A stretch of 64,000 nt of DNA from Heliocidaris erythrogramma (GCA_025617745.1 CM046853.1:17963036-18027035); one strand, 5' to 3'; shown: positions 22,700-35,296, counted from the first letter of the stretch. Notes: generated by a model not told the origin, from the letters alone. Numbers and translations: made by a program.

Positions 22700-25600
22700 G
22701 TGAGTCTGATCATGACTTTTAAAGCTCATTTCTTATATTATCTTTTGTCGATGGTTTGGTGATGTATTTGAATTTTTTTGTGAGTAAATAAAAGAGTACC
22801 TTGCACATGTCCGTGTGATGAGTGCAGCGCGCGCTATTACGACGTACGGACTACGGTATCTGCATGCATCTAGCTCTAACTGTTAGAGAGCCTCTAGCTA
22901 GTAGTAGCTCTACGGCCTAACTTCAGGGAGCTCCGCCTCCGCCAATCCTCCGGACCTCCGTCGTCGGCGGGGTGGAGGTGGAGCTCGCTTGAGCTATATA
23001 CTCCAGGCACTAGTCCCCACTAGGCCTACTCACTAGTACGTCTGCGCATCTAAATGATCTAGGGCTAGGCTAAGGCTAAGATTTGACCTGAAAATGAACA
23101 AGAATTTCTTTAATATTCCTCTCAATGGACAATGCTTAATTTTATAGTAGAGTCAATGATATTCTAACTTTACAGCCAATCCGCAGGTCCCCTAAAAGCG
23201 CGCTATTTTATTTCCAGTTCTGCCTGACTAGCTTAGTATGAATACATAAATAATGAGCAAGAACAGCCAGGAACATCTCATTTGCAAACTATTGAATAGA
23301 CTACTTATCATTCACCAATTGTCATGAGTTATACATCAAATAAAAGAAGAGGGATCAGAGATTTGTGACATGCTTTTATTGTGTTGAAAATAGAAGACGA
23401 AATTGGTAAAAAATGGTGTTCCTTTAATGACAAAAAATGGAAATGAAATGAAATATAAATCTGGCCAAAACTACCATAGTTTTATTGTGAGCCAGGGCAA
23501 ATTTGACATGAGCGTAAAGGGCATATTCTGTACTTTCCGAAGATTGAAATAACATTCATGTGCACTTCATGACAGGGTCAGGATCCAGCAATATGTAACC
23601 AATGTACACACTTTGTCTTTAAAAAAGTCAATTCCAGCATTCCGATTGGTTACCACCACGCAAGATGTTTTCTCACAGCCAGGCAACAGCTATGCGCATG
23701 TTTGCGCAAGGATGAAGCAACAGGTTGCGCATTGTTTCATTCAACGCGCACTTGGTTACAGATGGCTCGCTTGCCAATCACAGGGCTAAGATTCTATGGT
23801 CTTGACCATGGTCTTGACAACGGATAATCTGCGGCTGAATATTGCTGGATCCTGACTCTGTCATAAATTTATGGATGTTTTGAATGTAACGATGAAAAAG
23901 ATGAGATTCCAGCGCTTCCATACATATGTGTCTTGATGGCGGCTCATATACTTTTTATATGTCTTTTAACAACTTGAAATCTTGTGAAAAAAAGGCTTTT
24001 GTATTTCAATAGTTATTTTAAACAACTTATTTCTAAAATTCTGACTGAAACAAAATATCCGTGTGTTGGTAAACTATTCATTTATTTTTGCAGAAAGTCT
24101 AATGAGCACAGCATTAATATTTATTGAAGAACATAACTTTAAATTAAAGATGACCATGCGATACAGCTGACTGGGTGCAGGGAGAGAGTCCATTTCGGGC
24201 ACTGGAAATAAAATGCGCGATTTTTGCTCATTTGCATACGACCTGCGGTCTGACTGTTTAGACATGTTAGAGTTAGAACTTAGAAGACGTTAGACTTAGA
24301 CTGAGTATTATTATATTAGCCATGTCATCTGCCTCTGGTCATTTCAACATTGAAAATGCAATGGTGCCCATGTCTCTGCACTCATTCATTATACACTCAG
24401 TTCCGGAGTTTTGATGTGAAAGACAACCTTTTGAAACTTGTGAAAAAAGTGTTTGAAATAAGACGGTTTTTCAATATTTTAAGTTAATTTAACTTGTTTT
24501 TTGCATGAATACTCGCTAAGCCGACTATGACTGAGTATGATTGATAAATATAAGTTTTTGTTTGTTGCATGTTTTGTTTGATTAGAATCGCGCAGTTATG
24601 CATATGCGTAGACAAGGGCACTGCGCAGACTTGGGAACACTAGCCATACCTTTACGGGCCGGGCTCGTAAAGGTATTTGTCTTCATCCCTTTTTATTTGT
24701 TTTAGTTTTAATTTTGACCAATTAGTCTTTACGTAAAGTAATGCTTTGACGACTGGAAAAGAAAATTTCTCCAAATATAGATTCTAGATGTGTCTTTGGC
24801 GCTTTCGTGAACAGTAAACATATGTTGAAATGAGGCCCCCCAATTGTCCAAGTTGTAGTTCCGAAATGCTCAGCCTGAGATTGAATGCGTAGCCTCCCCA
24901 TTTTCTCACAACTCAAAGTGTCAGAAGCTGTTTCTTGGGCTCGCAGTACGGTGACTTCTTTGTCTTTAAACCTCCATTGTCTTGACTTAAAACACAAATT
25001 AAATATGCATATCGGGCATGCATACTAACTGCACTATCAGCTAAAGGCAGTGAGTCAGGGCAGGTTACACAGAAGTGTGTGGCTAGAGCGCCCAAGTCTG
25101 CGCCCACGCACACATGTGACTGCGCGATTCCGATATTACAAAACCAGTAACGAACGCAAACTTTTCATCTTTATCATAGCGATAAGTATTCATGCAAAAA
25201 CGCAGACAAGGGCACCATTGTTTTTTTTCATTGTTGAAATGACACAGCCGCCGTTTCTTGTGAAAATGGTATTGTTCTTGCTCTTATTTTGAAGAGATTT
25301 TTTACAAACTTAATAGTTAGAGTATCAGGAATAATATGAAATTAAACTTGAGAAGAATATCAAAGAAATTTTCTTTCATTTTCAGCTCAAAATGTTAGGT
25401 GTGCAGACATAAATCTCTCCATCATATCCTATTTTATGAAAGGCCCTTATTTTGTCTGAAAATTGACCAAATGTGAACATTTTGTGAGGAATCTTGAAAT
25501 TGAATAGGTTGGTAGCCCACCAGTGGCCTATTTTTATAAATATATTTATTCATTTATTTTTTTTAATCATTTTTTTATTTTTTATTTTTTTTTGGGTGGG

Positions 25601-28600
25601 GGAGGCGAAGGTGGGCAATGTCGCTAGTCTCTACAAGCTTCAAGTGATATTCGTATGTGTCATGCATGCAGGTAGGGAGATTGTTTTACTGTGGAATAAT
25701 TCAATGTTTTGGGATTGAGTCACTCACACATATGCGAGGTTAGTGAGTTAATGGATTGAATAGCCCTTAAAATTGAATTAAAGCAGTTTGCTATTACTGT
25801 TAGGGTAGGATTTAACCTAATCATGGAAACAAATCAGACGAATCCTCTATATAAATCAATGACTGTAATTTTAAAGACGAGAAGAAAACATGTGTCTTGT
25901 AAAATAGTGAGTTTCATATAAGAAAGACAATTGAGTATTAAAGATATGTGTAATTTTACAACTGAATATACATGTATTTAGATAGATAGATAATTTTTAT
26001 TCGTCCAATTAAGGAAATTTGCTTTGTTGGCTTACAAAAGTACATAACATTCATATAAATAAACAAAATTACACAAGTTATGAACATGTAGTCATATGTG
26101 GTCATAAACATACAGAATTATACGTACTACAATCAGCATATTTTTTCAGCCTAAACTCCTCAGAAAGGAAAGATTTTCAATTTAGGTTTAGATTGCTATA
26201 CAAATTAGCTTTCTATATAGAGTCAACATTAAAAAAATATGAGGATAATACGTTGAACAAGTCAATAATGTCTAGTCTGGTGAGTTGCATGTATAGCGGG
26301 ACGATAATTGTATAGCTGTAATTGTATTTATGCAAGTTTCACAGTATATTCTCTCCTTTTGCTCTCAACTCTCTTTTTTTCAGGTATCTCGCCAATCATC
26401 CTCAGTTGGTAGATTCGGTAAGCAAATCTACTTTGTTCTGTTCTTCTTACTTTCTTGGTTCTTTATACATGCTTAACACCCAGCTCTGACGTCTGTCTAT
26501 TTTACTTTCACGACATTATTTTCAACGAATGGAGTGATATCGGTAATAACACGCCTTTCACAACAATTGTTGTGATTATCAGCGCTCCATTCGTACAAAA
26601 CAATGTAGTGCATAAAAAGGAGAGTACATTCATTGTTTTCCGCAAATGGAATGATGCTAATAACACGCCATTAACAACAATTGTTATACTGAGTAGTACG
26701 AGTATGAATATCATCGCTCCATTCGTAGAAAACAATGTTGGGCATGAAAAGGAGAGTACATATAGCTAAAAAAATAATACAATTTTAACACTATTATAAT
26801 CATAGATGGCTGACAAATCGTAATTCAAGTTAGTTGAAACTTTAATCTTATCTTGGTTATCGACTCAATAGACAATTTAACAAATGTATTCAGATCATGG
26901 CTTGCCCGAGGTCTGGGCAAAGCTTGCCTGATATAGCAACAACTAATGTATGCACAATAAATAAAAGAAACACAATAACTTTGAACAGCTGAAGGACATT
27001 GCTTGTCACTAGGTTTTCTGGTAGAAATATCCATAAATTTGAACCATTTGTGAAATGGTCTAATAAAGGAGTCATTAATGTGGTACAACTTAATAAACAT
27101 TTGTGTTATTGGCTCAGTCGCCTTAATGTTCATGCAAACATTATTTTACTATAATTTGTAGTATTAATTTTTTAAGCTATTATGTACTCTCCTTTTCATG
27201 CCCAACATTGTTTTCTACGAATGGATCAAATGGAACATAATAAAAAAAATAAATAAAAGTAACACATACCTATGTCTCATTTCAGCGTCATGTTGTATAT
27301 GTTGAAAGGAACCTAATGTTGATGGCTTTGACTCCTCCATATTTAAGATATATTCAACGATAGCATCTGAACTAACATCGATTTCAGAGTCCCAGAATGT
27401 ATTTTGCGTTTGGAACAGTTCGCTTTCACTGTCGCTGAACATCTTGATTAAAATTTTGACAACGTAACTGATCGCTGACCAATGAGAGAATGAATGAAAC
27501 AGTTGATCCGTGATGCATGCAACCCATTCACATTTGATTGTATTATTTAACTATTTTGTACGAATGGCGTGTTATTGTTAATCGCTGGTCAAGTGTATAA
27601 TGCAGCAGTGATTAAATTCAAATGTACTGTGTTTGGAATGTGATCATTGTTGTCGTGGTGCATAACACTGTTACGCTTGAATTTCCAACAATACAGTATG
27701 TGGTTACTAATAAACACATGTTATCACTCCATTCGTGGAAAATAATGTAGTGAAAGAACAATAGACAGACGTCAGAGCTGGGTGTTAAATCATATAACAC
27801 AACTCGTAACTGTCCGTTCGTGGGTGAGAATGGGCTTCGGGCTACGCCCTCAGCCCATTCTCACACACGAACGGACAGTTACTCGTGTGTTATCCTTTAC
27901 AGAAACCTGAAAACCATACCATGTTGAACCAGTTTGACATACCAAAAACCAAATACCATAGACTTTATTTCATGTGGTATACCGTATATTTGCACATGGT
28001 ATTTACAGGGTTTAAGTACAATTTTATTTTTGTATTATTCATTTTTAGTCTGTGATGTTAATATTTTTGCCAAATAGGGTCAGTCCTTTTTAAAGTATGC
28101 AGTATTTTATATATTTTTTAAATGAATGACAAAGTCTACCACTTCACATTAAAAATATCCAATGAGATGGTGCCTTATACGTGGTAGAATGTGAGCTGAA
28201 CTCCCCGACTTAAAAAAAAATTATTCTATATTTTCTAAAAAGCTGGCAGAATCTAGATTTATGAGGAGACTAGCACAGATGACAGCATATGGAATAAATA
28301 AAGCCAATGAAATTGGTAGGTACAAGTTTTGGCATATTCTGTTCACTTTCAAATATTTGGAGGGTTTCTCTATGCTTTATCAGTCTGGGTTTGACTAAAG
28401 AGGAAGTCCACCCTGATATTAAGTTGGTTTAAAGGAGAATGAAGGTCAAAACATTGTAATCAAGCGTTTACAAACTAAAATTGTACTTGTTTGAATTATC
28501 CAAACATGTTACAAATATGATGTACCATATTTGAGTAAATTCAATCTTAAAACATGGACTTGCGACGATCTGGCACGGACATGGGCGCCGCCATGTTATG

Positions 28601-30811
28601 CGGAAAGTGACGAAATTGCGCTATAGTGTGTGATTGGCTGTTACCATTCATAGCTATCATTCAAAATGATGTCTCTACAAAACGTGTACAAAATATAATT
28701 TAAAGCAGATCTGTATCTAAAAATATTGAAAAACTGTAATTTACGTATTTAAAATGAAATAAAAATAGTGATAACAACAATACAATTAATTTTACACTGA
28801 TCTTTAGATTATCAAATAGACCCGTTTCTTAATGTTTCAAATGTCACTATGAACATGGCGAACAAAGAAGCGGACAAAATATACAGCTCCTCATTGTACC
28901 TCCCACACTTACTCTGGTAGACAATAGAACATCCCTCCACTGCTATTATGTAAAAGTATGTAGAACAGGTGTCACATGCATATTCACCTGTTCTACTTAT
29001 TTTATACAATAGCAATGAAGGGATGTTCTTTTGTTACCAGAACAATTGTGGAGAGTACAATGAGGAGCTGTATATTTTGTCCGCTTTCTTTGTCATCGTG
29101 TTCATAGTGTGTATGGATGTTTTTTTCTCCGAGGACCTAGTGATGAGTTATTCCATTCACCTACTAATATAAATACACTTGAAATCCAGCTTGCATACAT
29201 TAGTTGTTGCTACGTTGGGCATGCTCTGGTATGCAAGCTATGGAGTTGTCATTAGCAACCTTTGTCAAAAAGGTATGCATACAATTATCTGTAAACAGGT
29301 CCGTGCCAGATCGTCGCAAGTCCATGTTTTAAGATTGAATTTACTCAAATATGGTACATCAGATTTGTGACATGTTTGGATCATTCAAACAAGTACAATT
29401 TTAGTTTGTAAACCCTTGATTACAATGTTTTGACCTTCATTCTCCTTTAATAAATATTAAGAATTATAAAAAATAATTTCTTGGTACTACAAAATTTCAA
29501 TATGGCACGAAAAAGAGACATGATAACGAAGCTTTTCGACCTGCCTGATAACCTGATGAGTGCAGGTCGAAAAGCTTCGTTATCATGTCTCTTTTTCGTG
29601 CCATATTGAAATTATAAAAAAATGAGAGAAACAGATCAGTGAAACTGAAAGTGAGGAAAAATCTCATTTTTTTGTTGCTGCTTCGTATATATTATGTGTT
29701 GATTAAAAATATTACAGTGTTGTAAGCTTGGATATGAAAGATTATGTCTTTATAATGGTACAGAATAAGGGTTTTGTTAATAAATTATTCATAGGCAAGT
29801 AATCGTAAAATTATCAACATGTATTCTAATCATGTTATGTAATCAATCATTTCCTATTAATTAAACAGTTACATTTCCAGTGCATTATTTTGTTTATTCA
29901 GTTTTGTTCTATATTCATTCATTTTGGTAAATTTGTAACAGTAAGTAAAATATCAGAGGTGGATATATTTCAGAAGAAAAGCCATATATTTGGTCAATTC
30001 CAGTGTAATGGGCATGAAATTAGAATGTTTGGAGGTTATTTAAGAGTTTAAGCAAAATTAAGAGTCATAAAACCTATTTCTGTCAGTAATTCAGACACAT
30101 TTTTCTGTCAACATATATATCAAATTTCAGTTTTCAACCCGATTGTTGATGATAAACTGGACCTGTTTAAGTTGCTCTGTCCATAACGGACATGACACAA
30201 AATGGATAAGGCTTTTTGACTCATATGAGCAGCTTGAAAAGTCTGAGTCTGGGCTTCAATGAGTCTAGTTTAGGTATTAAAAGGAGCTTATAATTACTGT
30301 GTACATAAATACATGTTGTTAAACAATTAGATCTGCATTAGCTAGAAATATATAACAGACATGACCCTTGTCCACTTTTGATAAACCCCTGTAGCTTTAC
30401 TTTAAAATTTTATATTGTACTATAGTTATAGGTTATTTTATGATCTTGAGAAAGTGAATGTTTTCTATGGAATTGCCCATTGTGTAGCCTAATAAATAAG
30501 CCTAATGCTCTCTTCCTTCATGAGTCATATCACTTTTACTGTAGAGAATTTTTTATAAGATGAGAAGGCCTTTGTGAATGTGATTTTGTAATATTCCATG
30601 TAATTCAGCAATATTCCATGTTATTCAATGATTGTCTCTGTTTGTAGGCCATGATGCATTAGACAAGGCTGCAGAGTCTGAAACGTTGAAGAAGATGGCA
30701 GAAGAACCCCATGAGCCACAAGGAGACCTGTCATCATTTGGAAAGACATTTGCCAGAGAACTGAAGGAAGAAATGGACAAGGCTAGGGAAGAGGCAAAGA
30801 AAATTAAATGA
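22677..30811 (+). CDS. NCBP2AS2: NCBP2AS2 (HIAR) homologue, four exons
   Basis: Joined coding exons: 22677-22699, 26384-26417, 28243-28315 and 30648-30811, giving 294 nt (97 residues plus stop). All introns are GT-AG (donors GTGAGT, GTAAGC, GTAGGT; acceptors TTTCAG, AAAAAG, TTGTAG) and the phases match. The protein opens MVLR, then has YLANHPQLVDSLAESR and FMRRLAQMTAYG, a Gly-Ala/Asp-rich helix, an SFGKTFARELKEEM segment and a Lys-rich tail. From recall, this follows the small vertebrate protein NCBP2AS2 (99 residues in human) block by block: the MVLR start, a PQLV-x-x-L-x-ESR segment, RR-x-AQ-x-TA, and F-x-x-x-F-x-x-ELR/K. That protein is reported as a hypoxia-linked angiogenesis regulator; its biochemical role is poorly defined. 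The ATG has A at -3 and G at +4. Introns of 3.7, 1.8 and 2.3 kb hold foldback elements. No NCBP2 was seen upstream. Confidence 0.85.
23572..23867. mobile_element. MITE in NCBP2AS2 intron 1
   Basis: ACAGGGTCAGGATCCAGCAA at the left is inverted as TTGCTGGATCCTGACTCTGT at the right (one mismatch). About 295 bp with no coding capacity. Confidence 0.8.
23868..25977. other. NCBP2AS2 intron 1 interior, unassigned
   Basis: No exon or clear repeat was recognised. A small palindrome ACCTTTACGGGCC...GCTCGTAAAGGT is at 24649-24675. T-runs occur near 25550-25600. Confidence 0.4.
25978..26320 (-). repeat. Possible retroposon 3' end with GATA tail
   Basis: On the minus strand, a sequence ending GGACGAATAAAAATTATC runs into (TATC)n. 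This looks like the 3' end of a LINE or SINE with a GATA/TATC microsatellite tail. No coding remnant is visible. Confidence 0.4.
26384..26417 (+). CDS. NCBP2AS2: NCBP2AS2 exon 2, 34-nt micro-exon
   Basis: Lies between a pyrimidine tract ending TTTCAG and donor GTAAGC. It completes the Lys codon and encodes YLANHPQLVDS, the most recognisable motif of the family. Confidence 0.85.
26473..27788. mobile_element. TTAA-flanked foldback element in NCBP2AS2 intron 2
   Basis: The ends read TTAA-CACCCAGCTCTGACGTC and, inverted, GACGTCAGAGCTGGGTG-TTAA. The left arm includes AACGAATGGAGTGATA and the right arm its inverse. Inner inverted arms (26712-26766 with 27178-27228) form a second stem around GTAGAAAACAATGTTGGGCA. 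Between them lies an insert (about 26820-27135) related to the MITE at 5808-6038. No transposase frame. Confidence 0.8.
27794..27893. repeat. 100-bp near-perfect hairpin
   Basis: ATAACACAACTCGTAACTGT at the left pairs with ACAGTTACTCGTGTGTTAT at the right, and pairing continues inward through GAGAATGGGC to a short loop of about 8-12 nt (TTCGGGCTACGCCCTC). It lies 5 bp after the TTAA foldback in intron 2. Confidence 0.85.
28243..28315 (+). CDS. NCBP2AS2: NCBP2AS2 exon 3
   Basis: 73 nt from LAESR to the first base of a Gly codon, donor GTAGGT. The acceptor AAAAAG has only a moderate pyrimidine tract (TTCTATATTTTCT). Confidence 0.85.
28429..29450. mobile_element. TTAA-flanked foldback with about 149-bp arms in intron 3
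   Basis: Arms 28429-28577 and 29301-29450 are inverted copies beginning TTAA-AGGAGAATGAAGGTC. Inside is a second imperfect foldback (about 28835-28977 with 28987-29110) around AATGAGGAGCTGTATATTTT, centred near 28982. Nested inverted repeats would make transcripts of this intron highly structured. Confidence 0.85.
29493..29613. repeat. Perfect hairpin with 52-bp arms in intron 3
   Basis: The arm starting AATTTCAATATGGCACGAAA and running to CGACCTGC is followed by a 17-nt loop (CTGATAACCTGATGAGT) and the exact inverse. Near-identical ATTATAAAAAA flanks lie on both sides (about 29464 and 29611), possibly a target duplication. Confidence 0.9.
30648..30811 (+). CDS. NCBP2AS2: NCBP2AS2 exon 4, C-terminus and stop
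   Basis: Acceptor TTTGTAG, then 164 nt encoding HDALDKAAESETLKKM through the charged helix and ending KKIK-stop (TGA 30809-30811). The last 25 residues are strongly Lys/Glu-rich. The poly(A) site was not found with confidence; a TTAA element copy (31416-32349) lies in the downstream flank, and an AATAAA at about 33274 is a distant candidate. Confidence 0.85.
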
Positions 30812-31000
30812 TGTAAATGTACAGCACAAGAGAGACTAGCAAGAACTGCTATAAGAATAGATGGTTTGCATGATCATGATGATGATGGAACATCATGAGT
30901 GTGGAGCTATCAGTTGTGAGTGGTGACAGAAGTAGCATCATCCGTCACTTTCTTTTCCTTCAGAGTACTTGAAGGCGTGCAAAGTCCATACTACAATTGA

Positions 31001-31369
31001 CAGGGCTCAACGTTAACTCGGACTGGTACACATAGGCCCTCAAATTTCACTCCAGATCTCCCCAAATTAATGCTAAAAAAGCCTAAAATGTAACCCTGAT
31101 GCACACAAACACTAGTATTTTGGTCTGAACTTCCAAGGAACATAACTGCAGCTTTTATAGAGAGCTTTCATCTTCAAATAGTAAAAGAAAGCGTAAAAAA
31201 GCATAATGTAAAAGGGTCCGCACTAAAAAAGGCCCTTGATATTGTGCATGCAGTCTTACAACCCAGAGCTTTCCTTCTCCCATACATGTAGTTTGGGTGC
31301 AACTTTTAGAGTTCAGTGTGAAATGAAGTGTCATTTGCACTTACAAAGTCACATTAATTTTGAGCCCTG
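31001..31369. mobile_element. Small hAT-like MITE
   Basis: CAGGGCTCAA at the left is inverted as TTGAGCCCTG at the right. CAGGG-type ends are usual for hAT elements, but the flanking 8-mers do not match well. Confidence 0.55.
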
Positions 31370-31415
31370 ATAGTGAGTTAATAGACTAGAAAAGTATCCA
31401 GGAATGCCCATATAT

Positions 31416-32349
31416 TTAAAGTAGATATTCAAAGAAAATCACAAATATGGCAATTAATGTATCACTAGAAACTGGGAAGCTTACAGATGGCAATCGTATA
31501 AGTTTTATGTCAACTGCGTATCTGATGATTATAAAAACAACATAAATAAAAGCTCTTCTCAGCATCTGGAATGTCCGAGGATTCGCCAGAAATATAGCGA
31601 TGTTTTGATGTCACACTCGGGATCGATCCTGCTTAAGCAGACGACGTCCTATAATGAATGAACGTAATTGCAATGCAATTATTTATCAAATTATAAAGAG
31701 TTTGTATTTAAACATGACCTTATTTCACACCATTATAAAGGGAAAGTGAAACTGATTCTGATAGCTATAACCGTTTGATTGTAAATACACAGGAGAAGGG
31801 TCAATGATCAATGAAATAAACCCCACTTTCAAATTGAAAAGCCCTCCGAATAATAGCAGGATGGTATTCGTTCCCTCTTGAAACGCCGAACATGCCCCGG
31901 TGCAAGCAGCTGAAAATACAATGGCGTCTTATTTTGTTTACAAGTGACTGATTCCTTTATTTTTTTAACGCTGCATTTTTCATCAAAATAATACCATACA
32001 CGAAGTTAAGAGTGAGGCAACAGACTAACATTAAGACTGACGCTAGTGAAGGAAGAGAAATAAGTGAAGAGGAGATGACAAAATAGGCTCTGAAAAATGT
32101 GTAAGATGTTATGGGACATCGTCTGCTTAGACAGGACTGGTCCATGGTGTGTCGTCACATATCTCAGCAGCGTTCGAGGAGCTCTTCAGCTGCTATATCG
32201 GGGGCTGTATTTTACCGTTTTATAATTGATAATAATCATTACTTCAAATGTTTCCAAGCGTTGAATTTGGATAACCTTGTTTAATTTATGCCATCTATGC
32301 AATAATAAGTATTAAGCCAATATTAAAATTCATTAAAGTTCTACTTTAA
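31416..32349. mobile_element. TTAA-flanked non-autonomous element, copy B
   Basis: Same orientation and nearly the same sequence as 3252-4188, with a few substitutions and small indels. TTAA at 31416-31419 and 32346-32349. A 62-residue minus-strand frame inside is not supported as a gene. Confidence 0.8.
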
Positions 32350-33716
32350 ATCAGAAGGGAGAGAATTTTAGTTATCTAGTTATTGTATAAATGCATATGC
32401 CTATGATTTAAGCACTTATAAAACCTATCACCATTAAAGAAGCACACAGTTCAAGTTCATGTATATTCATTTTAGAACAAACAAGACTGATATTTCTGTT
32501 CTTTTTCAAATTTGTGACATCAAAGACCAATGTTCAAATATTTCACTGTCGTCAAAGTTGAATCTGATATTGATAGTGATTTCATTTAGTAGATTCTATC
32601 AAATTACAATGATTAATGTTGAAATAAAATCTGAAGTGATTAATTTAGATGATAAATTCATTTAAAGTTGATAAATTTTTTTGTATTATCCCAACTCAAA
32701 GAGAAGTAAGTGACCCAGACTAATAAAAATTTACGGATGTAATTATGGTACAGAAGCACACATCTCAAAATCTTGGGAAGCATGTATTGCTTACTGTAAT
32801 GTAGAGTATGTCCCAAAAAGTTTACAATCACACTTTCATCATCAACAGCTTTCAAAATTATTGAATTAATCTGAATACGGTTTAGGATTATGAAAAAATA
32901 ACTAATTCCCAGCAAAATCCCCATCTGATTTGGTTCAATAATTGCAAAGAATAAGGATTTTGTAGCGTATGTCATTAGTCCCTTCCATTTAGATAATTAG
33001 ATTGTTTCATTTCTTTCATAATCTTAAACCTGTATTCAGATTAATTTCCCTGATTTTGAAAGCTATTGATGCTGCAAGTACAATTTTTTTTAGGGGAAAC
33101 ATTGTAGATACATTGTATTCTTATATGTATTTTCAACTTACTTCCCATTCAAAGGAAGAATCATTGTTGCATCTCAGAGTTGATTGAAAAGTGAACTTGG
33201 TGATGAGATGTTGATATTCACCTGCAATAATGCAATAATGTGTACATCAATGTTGTATTATAGAAATATATTTAATAAAGTGCAAAGTTGGTATTTTATT
33301 TTAAAACAAGATTGGATTTCTTCATCAGTTTTGGTGTGAATCAAGTTCCATGTACTGCTAGGCATTTTCAAAGTGTTCCTTACTCCTTTTGTGGACAATA
33401 GTTGGCCATATTGATGAAGTTTTTATTCAATTTTCGATTATTCAGAAGGCCCCATGCAGGGTTCTGAGGGTTGGAAGAGTACATACTGATTATCAGTACA
33501 AATTTCCATCGCAATATAATGACATATGCAACACTCAAAAGGGGAGTCCATCCAAAACAAGCAGAATATAATTGAGAAACAAACTGGCTTAAAGAGAAGG
33601 TCGAATTTTGGTAAAGGTGAAAATTATATGTAACTTTCTCATTTCTTTTATGTCAAAAAGGAAGAATATCGTAATAGAAATGTCCTCTGAATAGGCATGC
33701 TCTCTATATGCCTTCA
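32350..33716. other. Unassigned stretch downstream of NCBP2AS2
   Basis: AT-rich with no exon recognised. It may include NCBP2AS2 3' UTR; AATAAA is present at about 33274. Confidence 0.4.
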
Positions 33717-33900
33717 TACATCGGAACCTCGTTATAAAGGACAGTTTTAACAAACTCATTTATAACAAGATCATTTTGCTGGTCCTACTTCTTTGTAATC
33801 TACTGTTTTTTTTAGCCCTGATATGTCAAGGTTTCGATATAGAGGTAATTCCCTTGGTCCCAAGGAGTTTGTTATAGAGGTTCCACTGTATTTGAAATAT
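33717..33900. mobile_element. Pogo/Tigger-like MITE
   Basis: TACATCGGAACCTCGTTATA at the left is inverted near the right as TTATAGAGGTTCCACTGTA. Ends of the CAGTGGAACCTC type with flanking TA are typical of pogo-class elements. Confidence 0.7.
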
Positions 33901-35296
33901 GACAAGAAATAGAGCAATATTTGAGCCAAAATTTCATGCCACAAGCCTGTGCAGTTCTACACACCTATTTCTGTGTGCAGTGCATGTGACCGTTGACTAG
34001 AATTACTCGGTTTCTTCTAATTTTGGTGATTCTAAAACTTCATAGATAAGACGGCAAACACAAATTATTATGTAATCACATAATCAACTTTTCACAATTG
34101 CTTCTAGACAGTTTTTTCACAATGAAATTGCATGACAAGAACATTATCTTCCAAGTTCTTTTGGAAAAAAGAGACTTGCTAGCAATCAAGAAGGTATGAA
34201 ACTCACATACATGTAGTCCAATGGAATGGGAATGGTTAGTTAGGGAGGATCCAAGCTTTCGGCAGGTCAAGAGTGTATACATGTACACTACACGTATACT
34301 CTATCTTGATGTTTCAAATGGTATGAATGTTTTATGTGTTTGGGAAAAAAATGTACATGCATGCACATGTACCAGTTGCTAAAAGAACAGTGGACCATTT
34401 CGATGTTAGTAACTCGAAAATTAGACCTCTTATCACACCGACGTTTTAGTTTCATTACTTTTCTCTGAATATTGCTCTGAATATTCAATTAGATTTTGCA
34501 CTTTTTGACAAAATCAAGGCCACGAAATCTGCGTATATCAGGAATTAATTCAGGACACAAATGTGGCAGCTGAAATTTCTGCCGACCTTTTGCTGTCCAG
34601 TGTCATTAATGATTCACGACTCTGGGTTAACAAGGTGTTCTAGAATTTAGCTGCAATGCACATTGGCAATTGTATTCTGAATTAATTACTGATACACACA
34701 GATTTGTGGCCTTTATTTTTCCAAAATGTGAAATATCTAATTAAATATTCAGAGGAATATTTGAAGAAAAGTATTCTAAGTGTCATAAAACCTGGTCCCA
34801 ATAAATTTTACATCTTTCAACTTTACAATGTAAAAACCTCGGCCTGATACGATGTATGATTTTCGGTTATTAAAAAGTGTCCACTGTTTTTTTTTTAATA
34901 CACTAGTACAGGAAGAAAATGTACATTTTCTACATATAGAACTGAATTTTTTCTTTGTGTCACCATTGTCACTTCTCTCAATTCTTCATCCCATTACTCA
35001 CACAAATCACTAAGCCTACAAATCACCATCATCACTAGTCGCTACAGGTACATTAGGGATAACACATCTTTCAGGCATATACATTCCATAAGTCTTTCGT
35101 AAAAACAAGCCAATTATCATATCCAGTGATCAGAACCAATAAACAATTTGTTGATGAGATACTGCCACAGCACAGCACAGCTATTTTGTTTGAAGTGCAT
35201 GGGGGGGGGGGGGGGGGGGTGGTCCTATTTCCTTTCTCTTTATTTTCTTCTCAGGTTCACAACACAAGCGCAGTGATTTGGTTTTTACAAGTGCAG
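33901..35296. other. Unassigned intergenic stretch
   Basis: AT-rich; no exon or strong repeat was recognised apart from a G-tract near 35201-35219 and a T-run near 34890. Confidence 0.4.

Noticed and set aside
24722..25113. Possible exons in NCBP2AS2 intron 1
   Set aside because: No recognisable protein, and the four-exon model already closes in phase without them.
26455..26769. 104-residue plus-strand frame
   Set aside because: Lies in the arm of a foldback element, and the inverted arm gives a mirror frame.
31957..32145. 62-residue minus-strand hydrophobic frame in TTAA element copy B
   Set aside because: Short, lacks a family motif, and lies in a non-autonomous element.
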